Origin: Myxococcales bacterium
Lineage (GTDB): Bacteria; Myxococcota; UBA727; VGSZ01
Assembly: GCA_023248635.1 (NCBI GenBank)
Contig: JAHFED010000017.1
Span: 38,810 to 102,809, forward strand
DNA length: 64,000 bases
Reading direction: 5' to 3'
In this document: positions 10,350-19,134 of the stretch, in pieces
Layout of the letters: every line of letters begins with the position of its first letter
How positions within the stretch are numbered: position 1 is the stretch's first letter
Position numbers and translations under genes: made by a program
Notes under the pieces: model-generated
Database searches by the model: none
Told to the model about the DNA's origin: nothing
The model's input: the letters and a program-made list of their open reading frames with translations, nothing else

Positions 10350-11621
10350 TCACCAAGCGGGCGGAATGAAAGTCAGCGCCAGCTGCGTCGTCGACGGCGT
10401 CGCCACCTGTGCTCCCCACGCGCCTGTTGCGTTGCCCTCGGCCCACACTTCGACGTCTTCGTTGGGGGGCAGCCCGTCGAGGAGGAAGCGGCCTTCGCCG
10501 TCGGTGGGGGCTTCGCCTTCGAGCCCGAGCGAGCGCACGCGGTAGTGCACGCCGCTGAACGCCAGGGGGGCGCCCGTCGTCGAAAACACCGTGCCCGAGA
10601 CCGTGCGCCCGTTGGTGGCCACCAGGGTCAGGTTCTGGAAGCGGTCGACGTCGTCGACGACGCCAATCAGGGCGCGTCCGATGCGTCCCTCGCCTCGCGC
10701 GGTGAGGGAAAGCTCTTGGCCTTCTTGCACCGGCAGGGAGAAGCGTCCGAGCTCGTCGGTGACGACGCCGCCGGCGCGGGCCCGCGGGTCCCAGGCGTTG
10801 CCCATGGCAACTTCTGCGTTCTTGATCGGATGGCCTTCTTCGTCGACGACGACGCCCCGGACGGCAGGACTGAAGGCGAGGGCGAGCTTCACTTTGGTGG
10901 CGGCTTGTTCGACGTGCAGGGTGGACTTGCGGGCGACGTGGTCGGTGGCGGCGGCGTAGACGACGTAGTCGCCGACGGGGAGGCGGGCTTTGAAGTCGCC
11001 GTTTTCATCGGTGCGAATGCGGACGGGACCGGCCAGACCGTTGCGGTGGCTGTCGTCTTGGTAGAGCGCGACCGTCGACCAGGGCAGGGGCGCCTGACGG
11101 CGTCCAGAGAGGTGTCCGCTGACCACGCGATCGCTGTCGGCGACGACGACGTCGAAGAAGGCGCGGTGCCCGGCGCCCCCTGCTCCAGGTTGGCAGTGGA
11201 AGGTCGGGGTGCCCTGCAGCGCTTTGCCCGCAACGTCGACGGTGACGTCGTAGAAGCCCGGATTCAGATCGAGCAGGCGGTGGGTGCCTTTGCGATCGGT
11301 GCGCGCTTCGAAGGTGCGGGCCACGCCGCCGTCCTTCAGCTCGACGACCGAGACTTGGGCGCTGTCGACGGCCGCCCCTCGCTCATCGACCACGCGCAGC
11401 GAGAGCTGGCAGGCAGCGTCGTCGACAGCCGCTCCGCGGGCGACCAGCCAGGGCGACGGAGCGGGTGGAAGCTCGGGCGCCGGGGTGATGCGCGGGTCGA
11501 AGAGCCCGCTCGACGACAACGCAAGCAGCACAGCACCGCCGGGAACGAGGGCTGCCAGGCTCCTGGCCACTGGCGTCGCACGAGCGAAAGAGAGGAACCG
11601 GTCGACGATGAAGTGACTCAT
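10350..11621 (-). CDS. Carboxypeptidase-regulatory-like (Ig-fold) repeat envelope protein
   Basis: 423 residues from the ATG at 11621. The N-terminus (VARSLAALVPGGAVLLALSS) is a membrane anchor or uncleaved signal. Four or five transthyretin-like beta-sandwich repeats follow with the usual signatures: RVVDERGAAVDSAQVSV, HLSGRRQAPLPWSTVAL, VRGVVVDEEGHPIKNAEVAM and VSGTVFSTTGAPLAFSGV, each followed by a TDxxGxF turn. These are carboxypeptidase regulatory-like domains, common as extracellular stalks in this phylum. No catalytic domain. Divergent from the gene at 11791. Probably a surface or periplasmic structural protein. Confidence 0.75.
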   Translation of the reverse strand: MSHFIVDRFLSFARATPVARSLAALVPGGAVLLALSSSGLFDPRITPAPELPPAPSPWLVARGAAVDDAACQLSLRVVDERGAAVDSAQVSVVELKDGGVARTFEARTDRKGTHRLLDLNPGFYDVTVDVAGKALQGTPTFHCQPGAGGAGHRAFFDVVVADSDRVVSGHLSGRRQAPLPWSTVALYQDDSHRNGLAGPVRIRTDENGDFKARLPVGDYVVYAAATDHVARKSTLHVEQAATKVKLALAFSPAVRGVVVDEEGHPIKNAEVAMGNAWDPRARAGGVVTDELGRFSLPVQEGQELSLTARGEGRIGRALIGVVDDVDRFQNLTLVATNGRTVSGTVFSTTGAPLAFSGVHYRVRSLGLEGEAPTDGEGRFLLDGLPPNEDVEVWAEGNATGAWGAQVATPSTTQLALTFIPPAW

Positions 11622-11790
11622 GCTCGGCCTCGCAAGGAACGCGGAAGAAGCGTGGAGAAGAAGTGCCCGCAAGACCACGCTTGGAAACAGGGAAGCGAGC
11701 AAAGCGTAGCAGTGGTCGACGGCGTCGCTGCTGATCTCGGGCTTGGCCTGTGTCACGGGCACGACCGACATGTGGGCTAAGGTGGAGGTG

Positions 11791-13194
11791 ATGAGCGATT
11801 GGAAACCCAAGCAGCGGGCTGGGTTGCGTTGGGAGTCGCTGAACCTCAGCGCCGAGGAAGGTTTCTTGTTGTCGCGCATCGACGGCAACACCTCCGTCGA
11901 CAGCCTCACCCACCTGACGGGGCTGAGCGCAGCGGCCGTGACCCTGGCCCTGGCCAAGCTGCAGTTGGGCGGGGCCATCGAGGCCCCACCTGCACGGGAT
12001 GCGCGCACACCGGCGTCGTCGAATCCCGAACCCACCGGGCCTGTGACGGCCCAGCGCCAACGCCGAACCGGTCCCTTGATCGATGCCACCGCGGAGCAGC
12101 CCCCGCTGTTCAGCGCCGACGAAAGTGGAGACGAAGAGGAGCTCTCTGCTCTCAAGCCGGGCCAATTCGACGACGACGAAGACGCCATTCGCGCGGCCCT
12201 CGCCGAGATGAGCGATGACAACCTGACGCTGCCTGCCCTCGAAGGCGACGACACCGATGAAGGGGCTCCCTTCGCCGACGACGTGCCCTGCGGCGTCGAA
12301 CCCGACCTCGCCGCCGGTGCCGATTCCCCCCTCGATGGGGCCGAGCAACAAGAGGTCGAGGGCAAGGCAAGCAACGAGAGCGCCGATGCCGAGGGCGCCG
12401 CCGACGTCGAAGAGCCCCACGAAGACGAAGGCGATGTCGACGAGCCCGACGAAGCAAGGGAGGCGCGCGCCGCCGCCGCCGACGTGGAAGAGGGCAACCA
12501 CCGCAAGCTCTTCGAGACCACACTGCACGATCTGCCCCAGGAGGAGCGTGAGCAGCTGGGTCGCGTCGAAGGCGGCCACGTCTTGTGCGCTCTCTGCTTC
12601 GATCCAGTGCCGCAGGTGATCAACGCCATTTTCGAGAACCCGCAGGTGGGCTTTCCCCATGCGCGCCTGATCGCGCGCTACCACCGCACGCCCCAGGGCA
12701 TCGACGTTCTGTTCAAGCGCGCCGAGCTCGTGCGCGATGGGCAGGTGCAGCGCTATCTTCTGGGCAATCCGATGTTGCAGGATTCACATCTAAAGAGAAT
12801 CCTGCAATCGAAGCGATTGGCGATTGTATACAAGTGGGCGCTGTCGCGGGACATCCCCGAAAAAAATCGGAACAAGGTCCGCCAGATGCTGCGCAGCAAA
12901 TGGTCGACGGCGGAGGGTGACGAGCGCGCCAACCTGGTGTTCAGCACCGAGGGGCGGGTGCTGCTGATGCTGGCCGGCTTGCCCTTCGATTCCCAGACGA
13001 CGTCGCTGCTGTGCCAGCGGACCTACAATTCGATGGTGCTGATCCAAAACCTCGCGCGCTTCTCAGCGACCCCCCCGCTGCTGATTTCGCACCTGATGCG
13101 ACAAGCCCTGGTCAAGCGCCAAGCTCACTTGCGCACCATGCTCCTGCAGCACGCCAATTGCCCATCGGACCTCAAGCGCAAGGCACAGTCGTAG
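11791..13194 (+). CDS. Unassigned two-domain protein with acidic linker
   Basis: 467 residues from the ATG at 11791; an in-frame ATG at 11770 is possible, since GGAGG lies unusually close (2 bases) to the chosen one. An N-terminal module (LSAEEGFLLSRIDGNTSVDSL, then LTGLSAAAV) looks like a small winged-helix or DUF4388-associated domain seen in myxobacterial regulatory proteins. A roughly 200-residue Asp/Glu-rich linker follows. The C-terminal 200 residues are helical, HEAT- or DUF2336-like, with patterned Leu/Arg (HLKRILQSKRLAIVYKWALS, NSMVLIQNLARFSATPPLL). No enzyme motif. A scaffold or regulator is the best guess. The patch at 12781-12835 is notably AT-rich in codon choice. Confidence 0.65.
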   Translation: MSDWKPKQRAGLRWESLNLSAEEGFLLSRIDGNTSVDSLTHLTGLSAAAVTLALAKLQLGGAIEAPPARDARTPASSNPEPTGPVTAQRQRRTGPLIDATAEQPPLFSADESGDEEELSALKPGQFDDDEDAIRAALAEMSDDNLTLPALEGDDTDEGAPFADDVPCGVEPDLAAGADSPLDGAEQQEVEGKASNESADAEGAADVEEPHEDEGDVDEPDEAREARAAAADVEEGNHRKLFETTLHDLPQEEREQLGRVEGGHVLCALCFDPVPQVINAIFENPQVGFPHARLIARYHRTPQGIDVLFKRAELVRDGQVQRYLLGNPMLQDSHLKRILQSKRLAIVYKWALSRDIPEKNRNKVRQMLRSKWSTAEGDERANLVFSTEGRVLLMLAGLPFDSQTTSLLCQRTYNSMVLIQNLARFSATPPLLISHLMRQALVKRQAHLRTMLLQHANCPSDLKRKAQS

Positions 13195-13231
13195 AAGTTT
13201 GACTGCTTTGGCTGCACTTTTCAGTGTCTTG

Positions 13232-14119
13232 TTATTCGGGCAGGTCGTTGAGGTCGAAGGCGACGACGCGGCTGCTCGCACGATCGAGGACCAGGGCCTG
13301 GCCGTCGGCGACGATCAAGCCGGCGGCGTCCTGCACGTCGAGGGAGGCTTCGGAGATCTTCGCGCCGTCGAGGGTGAAGCGCGCGAGTCGGTTGGCCGAG
13401 ACGCCGATCAAGCCGTCGCCGTCGGAGGCCACGCCGGCGAGATCGAGGCCGAGGCCCGTGAGGTCGGCGCTGCCCGTCGGGTTGCCGGTGGCGACGTCGT
13501 AGGTGCGCAGGCTGGCCTCGATCTGTTTGTCCTCCTCGTAGAAGCGGGGCGCGGCGACGATGGCCGCACCCACGAGGGCCAAGGCGTCGTTGCGCTGGAC
13601 GATGGGGGTGCCGACGGGATCGGGTTCGTCGGGCTGGGGCTCCGTCGGCGCGGGATCGGCGGGGTCACAGATGCCGTCGCCGTCAGCGTCGGCCCAATTG
13701 CCGTTTGCGTCTGTGCAGTCGGGCCCTGGGTTCCAATCGGGCTCGACGCAGAAGTGTACGCGCTCGGTCTCTACGACCTCGTCGTAGAGGTAGCCCTCGC
13801 TGTCGGCGATGAGCAGGAAGCGTCCGTCGCCGATGACGGCGAGGTCGCGGTAGGGGCGGTCCTTCAGCCCCTTGGTGCCCACGGGTCTTTCAACGACCAG
13901 CACGCCATCGCGATCGAGCTGCAAAATGCCGCGTCCCTCGATCAGCACGTGGAGGTCGGTGCCGATGGGGTCGGTGGCGAGGCCCTGCAGACGGCCGCCG
14001 TCGACGACGAAGGGGGCAAGATCGATGGTCGGGGTGCCCGCGAGCTCAACGGTGTCAGCGCAGGCCACCAGGGCCAGGGGGAGGGCGGCGAAGGGCAGCG
14101 CGAGCTTGGACAGGGCCAT
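13232..14119 (-). CDS. Lipoprotein with beta-propeller-like repeats
   Basis: 295 residues from the ATG at 14119, with GAGGTG seven bases upstream. The signal peptide ends in a lipobox (LALVAC, Cys at about residue 18), so it is lipid-anchored. The mature part reads as repeated short beta units (GDGRFLLIADSEGYLYD, RLARFTLDGAKISEASLD, QALVLDRASSRVVAFDL), the texture of an NHL/YVTN-like propeller, interrupted by a Cys-containing Asp-rich loop (DADGDGICDPADP) that could bind calcium. No catalytic residues. Last gene of the minus-strand run that includes GlcD, the hydrolase and GH31, though a gap of about 110 bases makes co-transcription uncertain. Confidence 0.75.
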   Translation of the reverse strand: MALSKLALPFAALPLALVACADTVELAGTPTIDLAPFVVDGGRLQGLATDPIGTDLHVLIEGRGILQLDRDGVLVVERPVGTKGLKDRPYRDLAVIGDGRFLLIADSEGYLYDEVVETERVHFCVEPDWNPGPDCTDANGNWADADGDGICDPADPAPTEPQPDEPDPVGTPIVQRNDALALVGAAIVAAPRFYEEDKQIEASLRTYDVATGNPTGSADLTGLGLDLAGVASDGDGLIGVSANRLARFTLDGAKISEASLDVQDAAGLIVADGQALVLDRASSRVVAFDLNDLPE

Positions 14120-14226
14120 GTGTTTCACCTCGGCGACGGCATCTACAGGCTTCGTGCCAAGCACCGCGTCGCTTCTGGATGCCCTGGAGAAGGAGGCGGC
14201 TGCGATCCCCACCTCGCAGCCTGCGC

Positions 14227-15663
14227 TCAGGACCCCGCAGCCGCCGCTTTGGCTGCGTGGAGCAGCACCTTGTCTGGCAGGAACTTGCCGGGGTTCAAGA
14301 TGCCCCGGGGATCGAAGGCGTCCTTGAGACGCTGTTGGAGGGCGACGACGTCGGCACCGAGCTCTTTGGGCAGGTACTTCTTCTTCGACAGCCCCACGCC
14401 GTGCTCGCCGGTGATGGTGCCGCCCAGCTCGAGCACGGTGTCAAAGAGATCGTCGAGCAGGGACTCGACCCGCGGCAGCTCGCTCTCGTCGTCGAAGAGG
14501 ATCTGCGTGTGCAGGTTGCCGTCGCCGGCGTGGCCAAAGGAGCAGGTCATCAGGCGGTGCTTCTCGCCGAGCAGTCCCGTGCGCGCCACCATCTCAGGAA
14601 TCTTGGATCGCGGAACGACGATGTCTTCACTGACCTTTCGTTTCTTGATCTTTCGCGTTGCTTCACTCAGCAGACGGCGGGATTGCCAAATGTCGCGTCG
14701 CTGCTTGGCATCTTGGGCCAAGAAGGCGTCGACGGCGCCGAATTCCGCCGTGACGTCGAGGCATCGTTCGAGGGCTTCGAGGGTGCCTTGCTCGCTTTCG
14801 CCATCGGTCTCGAGGATGAGCGCTGCGCCAGCATTGGCCGGAAAACGATAAGGTGGATTCATGACCCGCACGGCTTCAATGCTGTCGCGATCCATATACT
14901 CGAGGGTGCGGGGCAAGATGCCGCGCGCCAGGATCGCGCTCACCGATCGCACGGCCGGCTCCGTCGACGGAAACACGGCCAGGGCCGTCTGCACGAAGCG
15001 CGGGTTGGGCAGCAGCTTCAAGGTGATGCCGGTGATGATCGCCAGCGTGCCCTCGGACCCGGTGATCAAGCTGGTGACGTCGTAGCCGGCGACGCCTTTG
15101 GTGGTGCTGCGTCCGGTCTTGATCCGCTCGCCCGTGGGCAAGACGGCGTCGACGCCGAGCACATAGGTGCCGGTGACGCCGTACTTGAGGGCCCGGGGTC
15201 CGCCGGCGTTGCAGGCCACGTTGCCACCGAGCGTGCACCACGACAGCGAGGCCGGATCGGGCGGGTAGAACATGCCCTCGCTTTCGACGGTCTCTTGAAA
15301 GGGCTGCAGAATCACGCCGGGCTCGACGCGAGCAAGTTGGTTCTCCTTGTCGATCTCGAGGGTGCGCGTCAGCCGATCGAGCCCCAAGACGACGCCGCCG
15401 TAGACCGCGACGCAGCCGCCGGCCTTGCCCGATCCGGCTCCACGCGGGGTGACGTAGACGCCGTCTTTGGCGCACAGCTGCATGACCCGCTGCACCTGAT
15501 CGACGTCGCCGGGGCGCACGACGACGTCGGGGAGGGAGGGCTTGAGGTTGGGCGTCTCATCGTGCCCGTGGCGCAGCAAGGTCTCTTCGTCGTCGACCGC
15601 AAAGGTCTCGCCGACGATGTCGCGCAAGCGAGAGATGAAATCTTGGGGAAGGGGCTTTCTCAC
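14227..15663 (-). CDS. glcD: FAD-linked oxidase, glycolate oxidase GlcD / D-lactate dehydrogenase type
   Basis: 478 residues, the usual length. The FAD-binding PCMH domain is recognisable from VVVRPGDVDQVQRVM and TPRGAGSGKAGG to GVTGTYVLGVDAVLPTG and SLITGSEGTLAIIT. The C-terminal FAD-oxidase domain contains MTCSFGHAGDGNLH and ITGEHGVGLSKK. The family oxidises D-2-hydroxy acids (glycolate, D-lactate) and passes electrons to a quinone or partner subunit. GlcE and GlcF partners are not in the neighbourhood, which favours a single-subunit D-2-hydroxyacid dehydrogenase. The start overlaps the stop of the upstream hydrolase by four bases (ATGA), so the two are translationally coupled. Confidence 0.88.
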   Translation of the reverse strand: MRKPLPQDFISRLRDIVGETFAVDDEETLLRHGHDETPNLKPSLPDVVVRPGDVDQVQRVMQLCAKDGVYVTPRGAGSGKAGGCVAVYGGVVLGLDRLTRTLEIDKENQLARVEPGVILQPFQETVESEGMFYPPDPASLSWCTLGGNVACNAGGPRALKYGVTGTYVLGVDAVLPTGERIKTGRSTTKGVAGYDVTSLITGSEGTLAIITGITLKLLPNPRFVQTALAVFPSTEPAVRSVSAILARGILPRTLEYMDRDSIEAVRVMNPPYRFPANAGAALILETDGESEQGTLEALERCLDVTAEFGAVDAFLAQDAKQRRDIWQSRRLLSEATRKIKKRKVSEDIVVPRSKIPEMVARTGLLGEKHRLMTCSFGHAGDGNLHTQILFDDESELPRVESLLDDLFDTVLELGGTITGEHGVGLSKKKYLPKELGADVVALQQRLKDAFDPRGILNPGKFLPDKVLLHAAKAAAAGS

Positions 15664-16466
15664 TGGTCTCCCGAGGCACGCGGCGATCTAGCAGGGGCGA
15701 GGGTCTGCACCCACTCGTTGATGCGCGCGCACACCCAGTCTGGCGCGTCGAGGGGCAGGTCGTGACCGGCGGCGTCGGCTCCGGTGCCCTCATGCAGCCG
15801 CAGGGGCAAGGAGAGCCGCTGCGCCATCGCCGCGCTGCAGCGGTAGGACACGAGCTCGTCGCCGGTGGAGGCCAAAACCAGGGTGGGGACATCGACGCGC
15901 TCAGGGCTGCGCAGCTTGATGGCGGCGCGCATCTGACCCAAGGCGTTGTGCCGGTGTGGCTTCGTCGACCTCGCAATTTGCGCGTAACGGTCGGCGTCTT
16001 CGTCGAGGTTGCCCTGGTGTCGGGTCATGCCGAGCAGCATGCGCTCACGGGCGCGCGATCCCATGAAGGGCGCGCGAAGGATCTTCGGCCAGTTGGCCGG
16101 ACGCATGCGGTGCCACACCGGCGAGAGATCCGAGAGCGAGCTGTTGATGACGACGCCGGCGACGAAGTCTGCGGGGTGCTGGGCCATCCAGGTCAGGGCC
16201 ACCATCCCGCCGAGGGAGACGGCCACGATGCCGCAAGGCTCGCCGACGGAAAGCACCGGGCGCAGCCGCTGGCGCAGGTCGTCGACGAAGCCGGCGACTG
16301 TGTCCGGGACCGGGGCTTCGTTTTGGGTGCCGAAGCCCGGCAGATCGGCTGTGACGACGGTGGTGGGCGTCTCGTCGGGTCCCTGCACCCGCGCTTGGAA
16401 AAAGGCGGGGAAACCGAGCCAATGACGCTGTTCGCGAATCAAGCCCCGCAGCAGCAGCCAACGCAT
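15660..16466 (-). CDS. Alpha/beta hydrolase
   Basis: 268 residues. Standard alpha/beta hydrolase order: an early strand (RWLLLRGLIREQRHWLGF), the nucleophile elbow AVSLGGM (Ser about residue 93), the acid after TLVLASTGDELVSYRCS, and the His in DAAGHDLPLDAP. It lacks a signal peptide and is cytosolic. The substrate cannot be told from sequence; relatives include esterases and lactonases. It starts 13 bases after the GH31 gene and overlaps the GlcD-type gene by four bases, so it probably belongs to the same operon. Confidence 0.82.
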   Translation of the reverse strand: MRWLLLRGLIREQRHWLGFPAFFQARVQGPDETPTTVVTADLPGFGTQNEAPVPDTVAGFVDDLRQRLRPVLSVGEPCGIVAVSLGGMVALTWMAQHPADFVAGVVINSSLSDLSPVWHRMRPANWPKILRAPFMGSRARERMLLGMTRHQGNLDEDADRYAQIARSTKPHRHNALGQMRAAIKLRSPERVDVPTLVLASTGDELVSYRCSAAMAQRLSLPLRLHEGTGADAAGHDLPLDAPDWVCARINEWVQTLAPARSPRASGDQ

Positions 16467-16479
16467 AGCTCCCCTTCGG

Positions 16480-18948
16480 TCAGCGAAACACCAAGCGCGT
16501 GGACCGCGTCGGCGGGTGACCGCGCAGCGTGAGCGTGAACCCCGGGGCGCTGATCGCGAGATCGCCGACGACGTCGAGGCCGCCTTCGTCGTCGACGCCG
16601 GCGGGCAGCGTGCCGTTACCTTCGAGCACATAGCTGGCGCCATCTTCTTCGATGAAGGATCCCGCCGCTCCCAAGGCGACGACCACCGTGCGATCGCCGC
16701 TGGTGGAGGAGAGATCGGCCAGGGCGTCTCCTTCGACCTCGCGCAGCGTTTGGGCCGGCAAAGCGGTCAAGGGAACGAGGCCGCCGGCGGGGACAAAGAT
16801 CGGGATTTCGCCAAGGGCTGCGTCGACGTCGAAGTCTGCTGGCCCGCTGAATTCTGCCCGCGAGGAGGCCAAAGAGCCGGGCGCTGCACCGGGCATCGGG
16901 AACGCGACCCAACGTCCCGGTGGCAGATGCACAGAACGAGAGAGGGCGCCTTCGACGACGACGGGAGCCAGCAAGAGCGAGGGCCCGAGCATCACTTGAT
17001 CCTTGATGGCCCAGACCGCGTCGTCGTTGGGAAAGAGCAGCGGCAGCGGCACCCACAGAGGCAGGGGACCCAAGCCGGCGGCGCCGTCGTCGTCGTCCCG
17101 GGTGGCGGCAATCATCAGCGCGCGGAGATAGGGGTAGAGGCGGATGTGGATCTCGGCATAGCGCTTCCAGTGCGCCGTGCTCTCAGCGTCGGTGCGCAGG
17201 TTGTGGTTGAGCGCGGCATGGGTGCCGTGGTGGGAGCGCATCACGGGCGTGAAGGCCCCCAGCTCGGTCCAGCGAAACCACAGCTCTTTGGTCGTCGGAT
17301 CGTTGGTCGAGGATTGGTAGCCGCCGATGTCGTGGGTGAAGAAGGGGAAGCCTGTGGTCGCTGTGCCGATGCCGATGGGCAGCACGGTGGGCAGGCCGTC
17401 GTCGTCGGCGAAGCTGGTGCGCTGATCTCCCGCCCACAGCACATCGACCAGGGCAGGGGATCCGAGGTGGCCCGAGCGCACGAACACCACGCTGTCGTCG
17501 GCGACGCCGGCTTCTTGCAGGGCTTCTTGGTTCAGGCTTTGCCAGAGCTCAGGGTAACGGTTGTGCACCAGGGCTGGATCCTCGCCCGACGCAAGCGCCG
17601 TGTCTTCGACCGGCATCCATTCGGCAAAGTCGGCCATCCACCCGCGCGCCCCCATGGTCAGCGCCGGCTTGAGGTGCTCTTCTTTCATGTAGGTGCGCGC
17701 GTTCGGATTTGTCAAATCCAGCAGGGCAGTTGGCGAAAAGGCGCGGTCTGCGCCCGTGAACAAGAGGGACGCCCCCGTCGAGGCGCTGCGCAGATCGTGG
17801 CCGGCCGCGGTGACCTCGTCGAATACGTCGCTGCCTTGGGTTAGGAAGGTATTGAAATACAAATGGCTTACAAAGCCAGACGACGTCAAAGTATCGCAAA
17901 GACCTGGGTAGTCGGGGTATTGCTCGGCGTCGAGGCGCCAATCCTCATCCAAGCGGTAGACGTCGCCACCGAAGCGTCCGCCCCGCCAATCCTCGCTCCA
18001 GATCACGCTCGAGGGGATCTGCTCGGCCCTCAAGAAGGCGGCAAAGGCGGCGACGTCGACGTCGGAGAAGATCGCGTCGTTCCACGGGGCCAGGGCGTAG
18101 GGGGGCAGCACGCGAGGCCGCCCGAGGAAGTGCGTCATCGCTTGCTGGGCGCCCAAGACGTCGTCGCGGGCGAACAGGCGCAGGCGTGCCGTGGGCTCCC
18201 ACACCTCGAAGCTGGCCTGGGCACTGTCGGTGGCGCAGAGATCGAAGCGAGCGAAGGCGCTGGTGTCGACGACGACGGCGACGGCATCGCTGCGCACGAA
18301 CGCGGGCATCGGCACGTGGGTGGTGTGACGGCGGCCCAGCAGCTGCCAGAGGGTCGGCAGCTCATCGGAGTCGGATTTGCCGACGCCCTGCTCGCTCACC
18401 CACAGCGGAACGACCTGCCCACGATGATCGACGTCGTGGCTCTGGGCACCCAGCCCGAGGAAGTGATCGCCGGCGTTGCAGGTGGTGCCGACGACGACGC
18501 GGTCGGCCCCCTGTGCGGCTTCGATTTGCAACAAGAGGCCGCCGCCCGAGGCCTGCACCGAGGCCCTGGCCAACACCTCCGGCGTCAGGACATCAGCGCC
18601 CCCACCGACGACGTCGAAGGCGATGTGATCGGCGTCGTGTTCGGTGACGCGCAAGGTGCGACCGAAGGTGAAGGCGGCGTCGTCTTCGCGGATGTCGAAC
18701 ATGCCGAACTGCATGTCGTAGAAGGCCTCCCCTTTCTTGACGCCGATGTCTGGAGCGCGCACCGACAGGACTTCTCGTCCACCGCGGGCCACGGTCAGCC
18801 TGTTGTCGGTGACGATGACGTCGTCCCCGTCGAGCTGCGCCTCGGCTGTCTCAGGGGCGGGGCAAGAGGCAACGACACACCACGCTCCAACAAGCAAGAG
18901 CGCGGGCTCCTTTCTGCCTGGCTGGGGGGTGGGTCGGGAAGGACGCAT
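16480..18948 (-). CDS. Lipoprotein glycoside hydrolase family 31
   Basis: 822 residues from the ATG at 18948, which gives a signal peptide ending in VVASC (Cys29), so it is lipid-anchored. GH31 features in order: an N-terminal beta-sandwich, LGLGAQSHDVDHRG, the barrel segment SSVIWSEDWRGGRFGG, the nucleophile in GWMADFAEWMP (Asp440), the acid/base in WAGDQ (Asp508), and FFTHDIGGYQ. The WMADFxE and GDQ(x)nDDGLP forms resemble the YihQ-like (sulfoquinovosidase) branch more than classic maltases, but the sulfonate-binding residues were not checked. Downstream hydrolase and 2-hydroxyacid dehydrogenase genes suggest a small catabolic cluster. An AT-rich codon patch lies at about 17830-17910. Confidence 0.85.
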   Translation of the reverse strand: MRPSRPTPQPGRKEPALLLVGAWCVVASCPAPETAEAQLDGDDVIVTDNRLTVARGGREVLSVRAPDIGVKKGEAFYDMQFGMFDIREDDAAFTFGRTLRVTEHDADHIAFDVVGGGADVLTPEVLARASVQASGGGLLLQIEAAQGADRVVVGTTCNAGDHFLGLGAQSHDVDHRGQVVPLWVSEQGVGKSDSDELPTLWQLLGRRHTTHVPMPAFVRSDAVAVVVDTSAFARFDLCATDSAQASFEVWEPTARLRLFARDDVLGAQQAMTHFLGRPRVLPPYALAPWNDAIFSDVDVAAFAAFLRAEQIPSSVIWSEDWRGGRFGGDVYRLDEDWRLDAEQYPDYPGLCDTLTSSGFVSHLYFNTFLTQGSDVFDEVTAAGHDLRSASTGASLLFTGADRAFSPTALLDLTNPNARTYMKEEHLKPALTMGARGWMADFAEWMPVEDTALASGEDPALVHNRYPELWQSLNQEALQEAGVADDSVVFVRSGHLGSPALVDVLWAGDQRTSFADDDGLPTVLPIGIGTATTGFPFFTHDIGGYQSSTNDPTTKELWFRWTELGAFTPVMRSHHGTHAALNHNLRTDAESTAHWKRYAEIHIRLYPYLRALMIAATRDDDDGAAGLGPLPLWVPLPLLFPNDDAVWAIKDQVMLGPSLLLAPVVVEGALSRSVHLPPGRWVAFPMPGAAPGSLASSRAEFSGPADFDVDAALGEIPIFVPAGGLVPLTALPAQTLREVEGDALADLSSTSGDRTVVVALGAAGSFIEEDGASYVLEGNGTLPAGVDDEGGLDVVGDLAISAPGFTLTLRGHPPTRSTRLVFR

Positions 18949-19041
18949 GTCTCTGCTCGTATCAGCACCCATTCTGCTTGTTGATGCCCTCGTTGTTGTC
19001 GGTCATACCGATCGACGTCGAGGTGAACGCACAGTATGGAG

Positions 19042-19134
19042 CTTTGAGCCGTGCGCACGGCCCAAAGCAGGAACTACTGCGAGCCGCGGCAGCGGCTTGG
19101 ACATCAACGCTGCAAGACGCTGAAGCGTCTTGCA
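19042..19134. repeat. R2 palindromic repeat cluster upstream of mgtE
   Basis: Three hairpins in 93 bases: CTTTGAGCCGTGC/GCACGGCCCAAAG (19042-19067); AGCCGC-GGCA-GCGGCT followed by the R2 tail TTGGACATCAA (19082-19107); and TGCAAGACGC-TGAA-GCGTCTTGCA (19111-19134). The last has a perfect 10-base stem, and its 3' arm contains the TTG start of mgtE. The first hairpin is related to one at 36190-36214. Confidence 0.8.
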
